In this document: in pieces, positions 49,387 to 60,173 of the stretch
How positions within the stretch are numbered: position 1 is the first letter of the stretch
How the letters are laid out: each line of letters starts with the position of its first letter
Assembly (NCBI RefSeq): GCF_032854445.1
Contig: NC_088307.1
Coordinates: forward strand, 21,218,017-21,282,016
Direction: 5' to 3'
Length of the DNA stretch: 64,000 nt
Source: Liolophura sinensis
Taxonomy: Eukaryota; Mollusca; Polyplacophora; Chitonida; Chitonidae
Notes under the pieces: model-generated
The model's database searches: none
What the model was told of the DNA's origin: nothing
The model's input: only the letters and a program-made list of their open reading frames with translations
Made by a program: the position numbers and the translations under genes

Positions 49387-49612
49387 TCAGGGAGTATGTC
49401 GTACAGGCTTGACGTGAAAGTACGACGTTTACAGGCACTGGCAGTAGTTTTGCAATGAAAGTTGTCCAAAACTGTAAACCAATCCAAACTTAGGAAGTGT
49501 GTCGCACAGGCATGACGTGAAAGTACGACGTATGGTTTACAGTCACTGGCAGTAGTTTTGCAATGAAAGGAGTGTGAAACTGTAGACCAATCCAGACTTA
49601 GAAAAGTGTTTG
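49387..49612. repeat. about 115-bp tandem duplication
   Basis: Two copies of a block with tgacgtgaaagtacgacgt, cactggcagtagttttgcaa and gaccaatccagacttag. Confidence 0.85.
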
Positions 49613-49724
49613 GTTGGGACGGGGAGGCGGCATAAATAATGACATGTTTCGTACAGGAAATGGCGGGGAAAATTAGGAAGAGTTTTGTAGAAGTTTCTCA
49701 CACTCAACGAAAGTGAGTTTTTGT

Positions 49725-49870
49725 TAACTACTACCTGATGACACGGACCAAATTCAATGTTTGCAAATCACCGCCGGATGACACTAACTAAATTTAGGGC
49801 ATTCAAATTACTATCCAGTTGACACTAACCAAATTGGGTGCTTGCAGATCACTGTCAAGTTGACCTTCGA
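49725..49870. repeat. about 45-bp minisatellite, 3-4 copies
   Basis: Unit: ttgacactaaccaaattgg, gcttgcagatcactg. Degenerate. Confidence 0.75.
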
Positions 49871-49964
49871 CCAAGCTGAGATGTTGCACATCAGTGTCAT
49901 GTTTTATGAAAAACTAAAGACAATCATGTTGTTCAAGCAGGTCTACATCCGCACGCCCTGGTCA

Positions 49965-50385
49965 TCTAGTGTACTACTGCATGGCATGTAGTTCTACACT
50001 ACAACCACATGTCGCGTACTTCTAGACTACAACTATGTAACGTGTATATCCAGGCTACAACCACAGGACGTGTGCATCCAGACTTCAGCCACGTGATGAG
50101 TGCATCTAGGCCAAAATCACGTGACGTGTGCATCTCGGTTATAATTGCTACCTCATGGCGTATACATCTAGACTAAAACCACATGACGTGTGCATCAAGA
50201 CTAAACTACATGTGCATCCAGGCTATTAAAAATCACAGGGTGTGTGTATCTAGGCTAAAACCTCTTCATGCGTGCATCTAGGCTACAACCACATCCCCTG
50301 TGTATCTGGGCTTCAACAACATTACGTGTGCATTTAGGTTACAACCACTTGGCGTGTGCATCTAGGTTACAACCACATCAATTCT
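49965..50385. repeat. about 30-bp minisatellite, about 14 degenerate copies
   Basis: Unit: gtgcatctaggctacaacca, catgacgt. Interrupted and variable, with no coding sense. Confidence 0.82.
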
Positions 50386-50949
50386 GCAATCGTATCATAA
50401 AGTTTGTTCGAAAAGTCATTCATGTGAAATCTGCAGAAAAATGCACACAGCGCTCTAAAGACAGTAGAAGTTCGATCAATTATCTTCTGACACTGTTCTG
50501 AAAAAAAAAGCACTCCAACTCCGTGTGAAAAATTGTATATATTCATATCACAGCGTGCAAAGAACAAAACCTACCAGGTTACAGCATACCACGATATAAT
50601 GATTTTAAGCCCAAGAATGCTTTTGATGAAAAAATCTCAATGCGTTGGTGATCTTTTCAACAGAGTAAACAGTATTCACTGGTCTTTTTGAGGGGCTGTT
50701 GTGAGGGGTTATATCACGTGGTCAAATCATTTGCACTAATCACCATGACAACAGCACATATGTTTGTCCCTTATTACCATAAACAAGTCATGTGAGCATG
50801 CCAGTAAAGTTTTAGAAAATTACACCAAGACAGAACTGATCATAACCCACATACTTTCCAGAGGTTGTCAAGGCACGAAAAAGGTGAGCACTGGACTTTG
50901 CAAATGGCGTCATAAATTGGCAGTGGCTTGCAAAGTCTTAGTCTCGTCA

Positions 50950-51460
50950 GTATCACATTGGCACTGATGTTCCCTAGACAGTGATTTGCAAACACTTCCT
51001 TTGATCAGTGTCATCTAGACAGTGATTTGCAATACTCACTTTGGCCAGTGTAATGTAGGCAATGATCTATAATTCTCAGTTTACCAGAGTCATATATGCA
51101 GTGATTTACAACACTCAGTTTGGCCAATGTCGTCTAGGCAGTGCTTTGTAAACTCAAAATCTGGACACTGTCCAAAACTGGGCAGTGATTCTGGGCAAAT
51201 AAGTTACAACAATTACTGTGGTCAGTGTCATCTAGGCAGTGATTTGCAAACACTTACTTTGGCCAATGTCATCTATGCAGTAATTTGCATCAGTCAGTTT
51301 ATCTAGTGTCACCTAGGTGGTACTTTGCAAACACTCAGTTTAGCTAGTGTCAACTAGGCAGTGATCTGCAACACTCAGTTTGGCCAATGTCGTCTACGCA
51401 GTGCTTTGTAAACGCAAAATCTGGACACTGTCAAAACTGGGCAGTGATTCTGGGCCAATA
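50950..51460. repeat. about 42-bp minisatellite with a higher-order duplication
   Basis: Unit: tggccagtgtcatctaggca, gtgatttgcaaacactcac. A longer stretch including ttgtaaac-caaaatctggac and aactgggcagtgattctggg occurs at about 51110-51205 and 51370-51460, so part of the array was copied as a block. Confidence 0.85.
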
Positions 51461-51529
51461 ATCAGTTTTTTGGCGTTCACATGGACGATAAGTTGCAAAT
51501 AGTAAGTCTGGTTTCTGTTCATATGGACG

Positions 51530-52010
51530 ATAACTCGGTTTGCGTAGCATAGAGAGTGGGTTTACCAAGAGTCAGTTTGTTTGCGTCCCGAAACTGTGAT
51601 TTACAAACAGTCACTTTGGTTTTGCGTTGCATGGACAGTAATTTGCAAACAGTCACTTTTTCTTTGTGTCGCAACGGATAATGATTTACACACAGTCACT
51701 TTGGTTTGCGTCGCATGGAGAGTGATTTACAGTCACTTTTGTTTGCGTTCGCATGCAGAGTGGTTTACAAACAGTCAGTTTAGTCTGCGTCGCTGGGATG
51801 GTGATTTACAAACAGTCAATTTGATTTGCGTGACATGGACAGTGATTACATACGTAACTTTGATTTACGTCTGTTGGACAGAGATTTACACACAGTCAGT
51901 TTAGTATGTCGCATGGGGACTGGTTTACAAACAGTCAGTTAAGTTTACATGGCGGGGACAGGGCTTTACAAACATGCACAGTGATTTATAGTCAGTTTGG
52001 TTTGCTTCGC
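51530..52010. repeat. about 43-bp minisatellite, about 11 degenerate copies
   Basis: Unit: gtttgcgtcgcatggacagt, gatttacaaacagtcactt. The third distinct array in a row, with a different unit from its neighbours although both use gtgatttrcaaac. Confidence 0.85.
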
Positions 52011-53308
52011 TAACCGCGATTAATTTGATCTGTGTCAAGTGTAAAGTGTACATGGAACAAATACTTCACAAAACATCTTATTTGTGTGATATCAGTTTGA
52101 TGTACTAACCCGTCTAAGTCGGACATTCGTATACATCTCGTAAACCACGAAGCGGCAGTGCAAGTTGATAATACCGAGACCCATTACCGAAAAACACCAG
52201 TGCCCAGAAGAATATGTGAGATATAATGTATATATAATGCTGCTAACATGTAAGATATAAGCAGTGATCAATTTTCAGAGCTGCTGGGAAGAAAATCGAT
52301 ATTCAAGACACGACATACAAATCTAATTTAATCCTGAATAATTTCCAAGCCCAATACAAATATAATTATCAACGTGACGCGTTCATTTGGAACACTTCAT
52401 AAATCCGCTATTATGGTGTACATCAAAAGAAATGCAACAAAAGAATCAATCCAAAAATGCAAAAAAAAAAATAACTCATATTGTAAAGGTTCCAGGCTGC
52501 CAATGCGGTTCTGTTGTGACCAAAAAAAAAAGTCTTAAGACAGCCAGAGCGTGTTCACATCGACAAGGCAAGGGCTTTAATTTCCATCACTGTCAATGCC
52601 ATACACAGTTTAGGAGGTTTTTTATGTCACTTAACAAGAAAACTATACTCAAAAACCAATCAGTTTATGTCAGATTTGCACAATTACTGAGCATTGATGT
52701 GCCAGTGATCAATGCATGCTCCGGGCATAAATTATTGAGTAGTTTTTATTTGTCACAAGCGTGCCAAGCTGATTAGATTGTTAAAGAGGATCCAAGCAGG
52801 CGCATTCGTGGTTTGTTCTTTGTTCACGGTAGAGTCATTCCCATTAACCAAATCAATTCAAGGTTCTGAGTGCTTTGCGGATGTTGCTCTAAATGTATCA
52901 TTGAGTCTCGGCTTCCAAACAGAACAACTCGAGATGAAAAGAGGAGAAGCTTTTGTCCTGGGAATAAGAGGTACTCTGCTTTTGTTTACCGTCACGCATC
53001 GAAATGGTAGGTAAATACTCTTATGAATCGTCCCTGCTATATTTTTCTTGACAAATGAGGCGGGGGTAACAGGAGAACGAGGAATGTGACTAGGTCAGAA
53101 GTCCAAAAAACAACCGTGCTCCACAAAGGACGTGGAGCAAATGAACAACAGTGTCTGTGACTTACATAAAAACGAAAAAAAAAAGCCAAAAGGGAACTAA
53201 AGTAGGGCGGAATGCAAAAACACACAGGAGTGCTGAGAAGCCAGGTTAATAGAGTATTCCCGCTGTCTTGAAACGTGTCTAGCCGATTAAAGAAGCAGAA
53301 AGGAAGTC
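52011..53308. other. upstream region of gene B; no gene recognised
   Basis: Frames at 52387-52776 and 52778-53014 lack domains. The latter begins with TTG, not ATG, despite a hydrophobic start. No TATA box was seen close to gene B. Confidence 0.4.
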
Positions 53309-53680
53309 ATGGAGATTCTTGAGTTTTTCACCATTCCTCAAGCGCTTTGCAATAAAATGGTAGCACTTCTGACCACTCTTTTCCTTATTCATGACACCGC
53401 CATGACGATACATGGACTTCATGTAACGCATTTCTTAACGCGAGGAAGATTTAAAGATCACTCCCTTGACGTCGATCCAAAGGAAATGGTCTACGCTAGG
53501 TCCCCGACGGAATGCTGCGTCAAATGTGCTCTAACGTCATACTGTAAATCTTTTCATTTTTGTCACGTTCAGCAGAAATGTGTTTTAAACGACAGGACGG
53601 TCTGTGATACTGGATATTCCACTTTAAAGTCAAACCCCGGATGTACGTATTACGACACTTTGGAACACCCGGATGATGAG
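53309..53680 (+). CDS. gene B exon 1: signal peptide and apple/PAN-like domain
   Basis: Paralogue of 42153-42521. The exon is 124 codons, phase 0, with donor GAG|GTAATT. In-frame ATGs lie at 53309 and 53357; the second directly precedes a signal-like stretch (MVALLTTLFLIHDTAM), so it is the likelier start, as in gene A. Cys at 69, 73, 79, 85, 91, 99 and 112 give C-x3-C-x5-C-x5-C-x5-C-x7-C-x12-C. This matches gene A apart from one gap (x5 against x9), plus an additional Cys at 70. Sequence identity is otherwise low, so the duplication is old or diverging fast. Predicted secreted; ligand unknown. Confidence 0.75.
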
Positions 53681-53820
53681 GTAATTCATTTTTGTATATT
53701 AAATATTTTAGTTTCTTAAATAAAAAAATATTTTTCAGTTCTAAGAGACGCAAACACTGAATTCTCCATCTGTAATTAATTCAGTACTACAAATGTACGC
53801 AATTCCAGTGTAATACTATA

Positions 53821-54183
53821 ATAGTTGTGTTGCGCTGTCATCCCTGTATTTGCTTTAACTGTTGTTCTATAACATAATCTCTCATCCCTGTGTTTATCTT
53901 TATTGTGACTCCGTTACATGATCTGTCATCGCTGTTGTCATCTTTGCTGTTATTCTGTTACTGGCACTGTCATCAACGGGCTTACCTTTACCATTGTTCT
54001 GTTATAGGTTCTGTTAGCACCGAGCTCACCTTTATTTTTATTCTGTTACTGGTTATATCATCGCTGTGTTAACGTTTAGTGTTATTCTGTTACATGCTGT
54101 TTCATCGCTGTGTCAATCTTTACTGTTATTCGGTTACTGACACTGTTATCACCGAGTTCACATTAACCTTTATTCTGTTACAG
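53821..54183 (+). repeat. 44-bp tandem repeat ending in the splice acceptor of gene B exon 2
   Basis: Anchor ttctgtta (or close variants) recurs at 53865, 53909, 53953, 53997, 54041, 54085, 54129 and 54173: exactly 44 bp each time. The last unit contains the acceptor (ttctgttacag at 54173-54183) and continues into the exon (gctctgtcatc, gctcacc). Earlier units carry decayed versions such as ttctgttataggttctgtta. The repeat unit is thus the intron-exon boundary itself. Confidence 0.9.
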
Positions 54184-54307
54184 GCTCTGTCATCTGTATG
54201 CTCACCGTCCCCGTGTAAAAACGGCGGGATTTGCTCAAACGAGTGTCCCCAGTTTACAGCCGTGTGCACCTGTACTAATTCATATTACGGAGAGTTCTGC
54301 GAAAATC
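54184..54307 (+). CDS. gene B exon 2: EGF-like domain
   Basis: 124 nt, phase 0 in and phase 1 out, the same as gene A exon 2. The donor is ATC|GTACGT. Cys at residues 6, 11, 17, 21, 28, 30 and 39 are all shared with gene A, including the extra Cys at 21. C-K-N-G-G-I-C and Y-Y-G-E-F-C are classical EGF signatures. About the first 30 nt of the exon also form the last unit of the intronic 44-bp repeat. It joins the TSP1 exon 1520 bp downstream; the intron contains a MITE with a SINE-B inserted in it. Confidence 0.87.
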
Positions 54308-54469
54308 GTACGTACCGTTCTTAAATAAAGTTTTCGTATAAAAACAGAAATGCATTTTATAATTTGCAGCTAAGAAATCATGGGTAAAATTTAAGCTAAA
54401 GCATTAAGGGTTCGCTGCGATTAGAATGCCACAACTCTTGCCGAATATTTATATTTCTGTTTGATTGGT

Positions 54470-55183
54470 GATAGTCCTTCTGCATCATGTGACTTGTGAA
54501 AAATGCTAGACAACGTGTATCAACATTAATTTACCGATCACCTGTCCGGCAATGTTTTACTGGCACAGAGAGCACAGTTAGTACAGCGTCCGTTTCGGGA
54601 GCATTAGAACCAGGGTCAGTCCTGGGTCGGGTCATTGGGTCACACTTAAGACCTTAAAAAAGAGTAAGTTGTCACTTTCTCGCTTGGCGTTCAGCATTAA
54701 TGGATAGTGCGACAACTGGTTGACCCGCATCAGTATAATGGCTCGGGCTTACTTGCCTTCGGTAAGTCGTCTCAGTGAAGCCGCAATAGATAAAATAACG
54801 ATGGAAATCCTTCCTGTAACAAGGAGGCACATTACAATCACTCTAAGGACTCCTTCGTCGTAATATGACTGAAAAAATTTAAGTACGACGTTAAACCTCA
54901 GGCACTCACTCACTCAATCACTCACTCCTGCCTTGTTTTGGATACACAAAAGACACCACTTTCCTCCAGCAAGCTCTTAAGTTCACAAACGTTCAGCAAC
55001 TTAATTGTCTTCAAGTTTCAATATTCTTCTTCTCTAAATGACTTTCTATGACACTTTTTCATAAAATTACATCTTATAACAAGCGTAATTAAAAGTACTT
55101 GCCTAACATTTCTGACAAGTCACCTGGTACATTAGGGCGCTTTTTACCTTCAGCGATAAAAGGGTGCGAACTGGAAACTCCCG
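54470..55183. mobile_element. MITE of the 33091 family, split by a SINE-B
   Basis: The left part has gcatcatgtgacttgtgaaa; the right part ends gataaaagggtgcgaactgg then aaactccc, matching the inverted ends of 33091-33452. The middle is occupied by SINE-B (54556-54929). In intron 2 of gene B. Confidence 0.7.
54556..54929 (+). repeat. SINE-B, full-length copy nested in a MITE
   Basis: The tRNA(Pro)-like head gagcacagttagtacagcgt, then tcctgggtcgggtc, body gacccgcatcagtataatgg, and tail aagtacgacgttaaacctca with (CACT)n repeats. The longest SINE-B here. Confidence 0.88.
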
Positions 55184-55550
55184 TGTTGATACTGTCAAGA
55201 GCAATAAAGCCTAGCTCAGAGCAAGTATTTCACTGGTATTTATTTGAACCTTATACTATATTATAATTTTACTTATACTGATTTCACAAAGTGCAAGTTC
55301 AAACGTTGTTTGGGACTGGGAATTTGTGGATTCCTCTGCTCTTTGCGTATGAGGCTGTGCCCATAGTCAGTCGAAGACGCTTATCTGAACGTTTGTGAAT
55401 TCTTATGTTCGTACGTGCATATCCGTACACCAAACGTGAAAAGTTTAGGTTCCCTCCACCCACAAGCTGATCACTATCGTACGTAGAAGTGAAAAATTCC
55501 AAAGCATGGCGTTAACCAACAATATGATAAAGAAATCGGTCAAATGAAGC

Positions 55551-55690
55551 GGTCGGCGTGAGTTTAATTCCAGACAATGCTGGCTTCCTATCCAGTCTTA
55601 CGAGGACACATCTCGAGGTATGCCTGGTTTCGTCTCACCATAAGGCTTGTAGCCACCTAAGTGAAATATCCTTGAGTACGACGTAAAACC
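55551..55690 (+). repeat. SINE-A, diverged copy
   Basis: gagtttaattccagacaatg, ctggcttcctatccagtctt, then gtgaaatatccttgagtacg. Old copy in intron 2 of gene B. Confidence 0.65.
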
Positions 55691-55827
55691 CTGTTCAAAA
55701 CAAACAAACGAAAACAAACGAACATTCATAAGTTTTTAATGACGTTAAACAGATATCAATGAAATAAATAAATTAGTAAATAAATAAACATGTAGCTCTT
55801 TTTTTTTATTTTCCTTTATTTTCACAG

Positions 55828-55990
55828 GAAACGGAAATTGGGGAGACTGGTATACGTATGCCCAGTGCGGGGGGGCCCTATTGTCAGAAGACACGAAAAC
55901 GTCAGTGTAACAACCCATCACCGATAGGGGCGGGAAGTTGCTCTGGCAGTGACACAACGATTGTCAACTGTGAAATGGATGACGGAGAAT
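55828..55990 (+). CDS. gene B exon 3: thrombospondin type 1 repeat, frameshifted
   Basis: Acceptor TTCCTTTATTTTCACAG, phase 1 in, donor AAT|GTAAGT. The start reads N-G-N-W-G-D-W-Y-T-Y-A-Q-C. After a run of seven G's (55869-55875) the frame runs into TAA about 26 codons in. One base out, the same exon encodes a normal TSP1 continuation (Q-K-T-R-K-R-Q-C-N-N-P-S-P-I-G, then further Cys) open to the donor in phase 1, aligned with gene A exon 3. So there is one extra base, most simply in the G7 run. This is either a sequencing error or a recent inactivating change. As assembled, the product would stop inside the TSP1 repeat, at about 192 residues. Confidence 0.75.
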
Positions 55991-56215
55991 GTAAGTAGAC
56001 CTATTTGTTCATGTGTGAGCATGGGCGACTTTTCCGCCTAAAGTAATGCTGGCCGAAGCTGTATAATCTCCTGTTCGTGCCTGCCTTTGCAAGGACGATT
56101 TGTACACACTAAAAATAAGTGTTTCGGTTTTAAACACATTTCTGTTAACGTACAGTTTAGAAACGCGTCCTGGTGTGTATACATATGTGTTATAAAAATG
56201 TGTTTTTTTCTTCAG

Positions 56216-56241
56216 TATTGGTATTTATTACATGTACATAA
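56216..56241 (+). CDS. gene B exon 4: short C-terminal tail and stop (putative)
   Basis: Strong acceptor TGTTTTTTTCTTCAG (ends 56215). In phase 1 it reads a split Leu codon, then seven codons (L-V-F-I-T-C-T) and TAA at 56239-56241. As in gene A, a poly-T acceptor a few hundred bases past the TSP1 exon leads almost at once to a stop. The tail would add one Cys. Inferred from splice signals only; the next AATAAA is far away (57002). Confidence 0.35.
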
Positions 56242-56480
56242 TCGGTAAGAACATAACCCGTAGCAGACGACAGCTGTATACTGATACAAAAATTTCTGTT
56301 TATTTGATTTCGAAGTGACCTAGATTACTCAACTTTATATACGACCTCGGTTAAAGAAATAGAAAGTTAAATATATGATGTAAGTTTCATTTTCAGAGAG
56401 CAGTGGAAATTATGAGTAAAAATACTTTTTACCTTTTTCGATGTTTTGAAAAATGCTACATAGACATTTAAATGTTTGAT

Positions 56481-56692
56481 TTATTTGTTTGATTGGTGTT
56501 TTACGCCGTGCTTAAGAATATTTCACTTATATACGACTGCGGTAAGCGTTATAATGGGAGAAAACCGGGCAGAACTCGGTGGAAACCCACGACCACGCGC
56601 ACGCTGCAGCCAGAACTTCACACGTACAACAAGCGCGGAAGTCAGCATGAGCTGGACTTGAACTCACAGCGACCGCATTGGTGAGAGGCTGA
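56481..56692 (-). repeat. SINE-A, nearly full-length copy
   Basis: Minus-strand head side (gcatgagctggacttgaact, cgcattggtgagaggctgac) through body to the 3' end (ttgattggtgttttacgccg). The A-box end is lost. Confidence 0.85.
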
Positions 56693-57227
56693 CCACATCG
56701 GACATGGAGGCCACAATTCAATATTTGAATCCTATGTTGGGCCTTATTGGCCATACTCACGTAACTTTAGAACTCTGACGTCACATCACATTTTTCCTTA
56801 CTTTCACCAATGCGACGAAATTTTGAGAACATCATTTCAGTAATCGTTTACTCATGGATAACAAAAAGCTATTCCACCATTCAGTTAGAAAACTTTCTGT
56901 GACGTCAGAGTTCCTTAACACTGGTGATATGGTCCATAAAGTCCACCTTAGAATTCAGATATTTGAATGCCTCGAACTATATTCACTAAAATGTGGGAAA
57001 AAATAAATACAAGTAATTTCATGGATGTTTTCCAGTGGACTATCTACTGACACTCATTTCGATTTTTCCTTCATGTAAAGCCTTCGCCTAACCAGCATTT
57101 CTAGCCAGAGTGACTTTGCCATCTGTAGATGGACTTAGCCATCTGTAGAGCTGAGATCTGCTTTGAATAAACTCACAAACTGTCGACCTGTTAATCAGAG
57201 CACAGATAGTCTCCATTAATGACAATT
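56693..57227. other. no gene recognised
   Basis: Noncoding sequence downstream of gene B; nothing supportable on either strand. Confidence 0.4.
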
Positions 57228-57372
57228 TCGTCATTATTTTGGATTCACTGTTTCTGGATAGGCCTATATACCAGTTTTTGGTGCTGAAAATTGCTCACTG
57301 CGGGTTTCCAACTAGAGACGTGTAAAGCTCAAGTAAAGGTGATAATGTGACTTACACCAATTTCTAAATGAA
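57228..57372 (+). repeat. duplicated block, partner pieces at 59691-59749 and 59950-60025
   Basis: tttggattcactgtttctgg, ataggcctatata (57228-57287) and tccaactagagacgtgtaaa, gctcaagtaaaggtga (57298-57372) recur downstream, separated there by other duplicated sequence. Confidence 0.8.
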
Positions 57373-57676
57373 AAATGTGCTCAAAAATGTAATGCGTGGG
57401 ATTCAACACTGCACACCAATCAGTATGATTTCCTAGCCTGTTATTGTTTTGCCATTGAACAAAATCCTGAACTGTCTTAAGAAAACAGTGACAAGCAAAA
57501 CTTTCCGCCCACACACGCGCTTCGGCATAGAACAAAGGCTATAAAGGGTAACGGCCAGCCAAGAAAAGTGTGTATGCCGCGGATAAAAATATCTATTTGC
57601 ATATCATGAATAGCGGAACAAAATGTGTGTATCGTTGTGTTGTTATATACATATTTCTTGATCGGAACAAGAGTTC

Positions 57677-58025
57677 GCCACATTCTCGAAATAACTCCTA
57701 CAAACGACAACCTCCTCTACGTCACATTCTCAGAATAACCCCTATAAATGACAGCCTCCAGTACGTCACATTCTCAGAACAAGCCCTACAAACGACAGCC
57801 TCCAGTACGTCACATTCTCAAAATAATCCCTACAAACGACAGCCTCCACTACGTCACATTCTCAAAATAATCCCTACAAACGACAACCTCCTCTATGTCA
57901 GATTCTCAAAATAATCCCTACAAACGACAACCTCCTCTATGTCAAATTCTCAAAATAACCCCTACAAACGACAGCTTCCTCTATGTCACATTCTCAGAAT
58001 AACCCCTACAAACGACAGCTTCCTG
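57677..58025. repeat. 44-bp minisatellite, about 8 copies
   Basis: Unit: cacattctcagaataacccc, tacaaacgacagcctcctct, acgt. A single fused remnant of it occurs at 59757-59790. The 114-codon frame at 57570-57914 arises from the repeat. Confidence 0.92.
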
Positions 58026-58183
58026 TGCACTGTGTCCTTCATGAGAAAATACCCTATTCACAGCATTATATTGACAGCAGGCTCAACCCGCACAATGTTT
58101 TCTATAAAACATATATATTTTTCCACGAAGCTCTCCAAAAGGAAATAAGAATTTGTCTATACACCTCAAATTATGCAGTTATT

Positions 58184-58495
58184 GTTCCATAAAGAAGTTG
58201 TTAATATCTATATAACAATTTTAATAAAGAAGAGGTCCAATCGTTAAACACTCAGTTGCATAAAACACAATATTCTTTTCTAAAACGGTTCTTTGCATAA
58301 AGTTCCCAAAGAGGAAACGCGAAACCCTCTCAACACTTCATACTGTGCCGCCAATGTTCCATAAATGGGTTGTTATTAGCTATATAACGATGTTAATAAA
58401 GAAGACGCTAAATCCATAAAACGCATTGTGAAAGTCAATGTTCCTTTCTAAAACGGCTTTGTTCACGACGTTCCCCAAGAGGAAATAAGAAACTG
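58184..58495 (+). repeat. about 170-bp tandem duplication
   Basis: Two diverged copies with ttccataaa-ggttgtta, tatataac-at-ttaataaa, cttttctaaaacgg and gaggaaa. The first copy is about 58184-58330, the second about 58358-58495. Confidence 0.7.
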
Positions 58496-58499
58496 CATG

Positions 58500-59544
58500 T
58501 ATTGGACCATTAATGAGTTTATACATGTAATTTTTATAGTATATGTAGAAGTCTACATTCAGGTATAGATTTTTCTAGCTCTTGATAATAATGACCAGAT
58601 TAAGGTCAACCTCCAATCGTTCACCAATCTTTTGATTCACATCCCATGATTGCCCTCACCTTATTATTTATGGCCAATTAAAGATATAAGGTGTTAAACA
58701 TTGTTTTTATTCATACACCGTTGTCATGTTTGGTCAGAAAAACTCTCAGTGCAGACAGTAACGGTTTTTCTCACGTGTTTGTCGGAACTGTTGCGAATTG
58801 GCGCTTGCTCCAGTATGAGCAGTGAAACAACCCAATCAGCGCATACTTTGGAATAAGAATTTTTAACTTCTACAAGCAGCTCTTTCAGTTCGTCAATATG
58901 TTAATCGAGCATCAGTCAAGACAACATCGACTTTTTTGCAGTTGTTGTGAATTTGATTTTGTTAAAGTGAAAGACAATACCTCACTAATGCTTATGTCCA
59001 CTGAAAGACTATCATTCAAGGAATCTTAAACCAGCAATAAATACTTTTTAGATTTTTTCAACCCAGTAAAAGTTTAGTCAATTTCGTCTTGACACAGCTT
59101 CAGCACGTCCCCATTATCGAGTGCAAGGTGAAGTCACGTTTACTCTAGCTCTCTAACGATACCGTCGAATAATGGTTTGTAATGGTCTAAACAGTAGCCT
59201 ATGGCAGATAAAAGTTGTGGACTTTGGCGATGAAGCCCCGAGTGATAAGTATAGCTTTCTCGGAAAATGGACATACTGGATGAATATTTCTTCCACTGCT
59301 TGAACTGTTGATACAGTAGGCCTACTATATCATTTACAAGAAACTCCAGGAATCCTGTTTAAATAGCCCAGCTGGTGATTTTGACCCCAATTAAATGTTT
59401 ACAAAATTACAACAGAATTGTTGCACAACTAGATTCATGTTTAATTCTGAAACAAATGGAAATAAATCTAAGCACCACTGAGGTTGATCTAGGCGTTAGA
59501 CTGGCGCTTCAGTTTTGTAACGGTGGCTTCTATGATGCGAGCAC
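58500..59544. other. no gene recognised
   Basis: Noncoding; short frames only, nothing with a recognisable domain. Confidence 0.4.
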
Positions 59545-60173
59545 CGGACCGGAAAGCACAGGGGTACAGCGTCCGCTTCGGGAGCGGTAAATCGGGAGCG
59601 GTATACCGTATCAGTATACCGACTCGGGTGGGGCTTTGTGAAGCAGCATTAGAGAAAAGAGTGGTGGAAATCCGTCCTACAACATTACGTTTTGTCATTA
59701 TTTTGGATTCACTATTTCTGGATAGGCCTATATCCCAGTTTCTGGTGCTGAACTTTCCTACATTCTCAGAATAACCCCAGAATAACCGACAGCTTCCTGT
59801 ACACGGTGGCCTTCGTGAGACAATACCCCATTCACAGCACTATATTGACGACACCAGGCTCAACCCACGGCTTTTGCTGTATAAAAAACAGAGTGCAAGT
59901 TAAAACCCGCACAGTGTTTTCCACGAAGTTCTTCAAAAGGAAATAAGATCACTGCGGCTTCCAACTAGAGATGTGTAAAGCTCAAGTAAAGGTGACAATG
60001 TTACTTACACCTATTTGTAAATGAAAAGTCGTCTCTGTGAAGCAGCATGTGATAAAGGAGTGGTGGAAATCCGTCCTGCAACATTACGTACACCCTAAGG
60101 ATCCCTTCGTCGTCATATGACTGAAAAATTGTTGAGCACGACGTCAAACCCCAAGCACTCACTCACTCACTCT
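59545..60173 (+). repeat. SINE-B split by a rearranged duplicate of 57.2-58.1 kb
   Basis: The SINE-B head and part of its body (59545-59690), then blocks copied from 57228-57287, 58015-58140 and 57298-57372 in that order, then SINE-B body and tail (60028-60173). A 52-bp SINE segment (gtgaagcagcat to caacattacg) is present on both sides, at 59637-59688 and 60038-60089. Confidence 0.8.

Noticed and set aside
52778-53014. Frame with a signal-peptide-like start upstream of gene B
   Set aside because: The first codon is TTG, no ATG lies in a suitable place, and no partner exon or domain was found.
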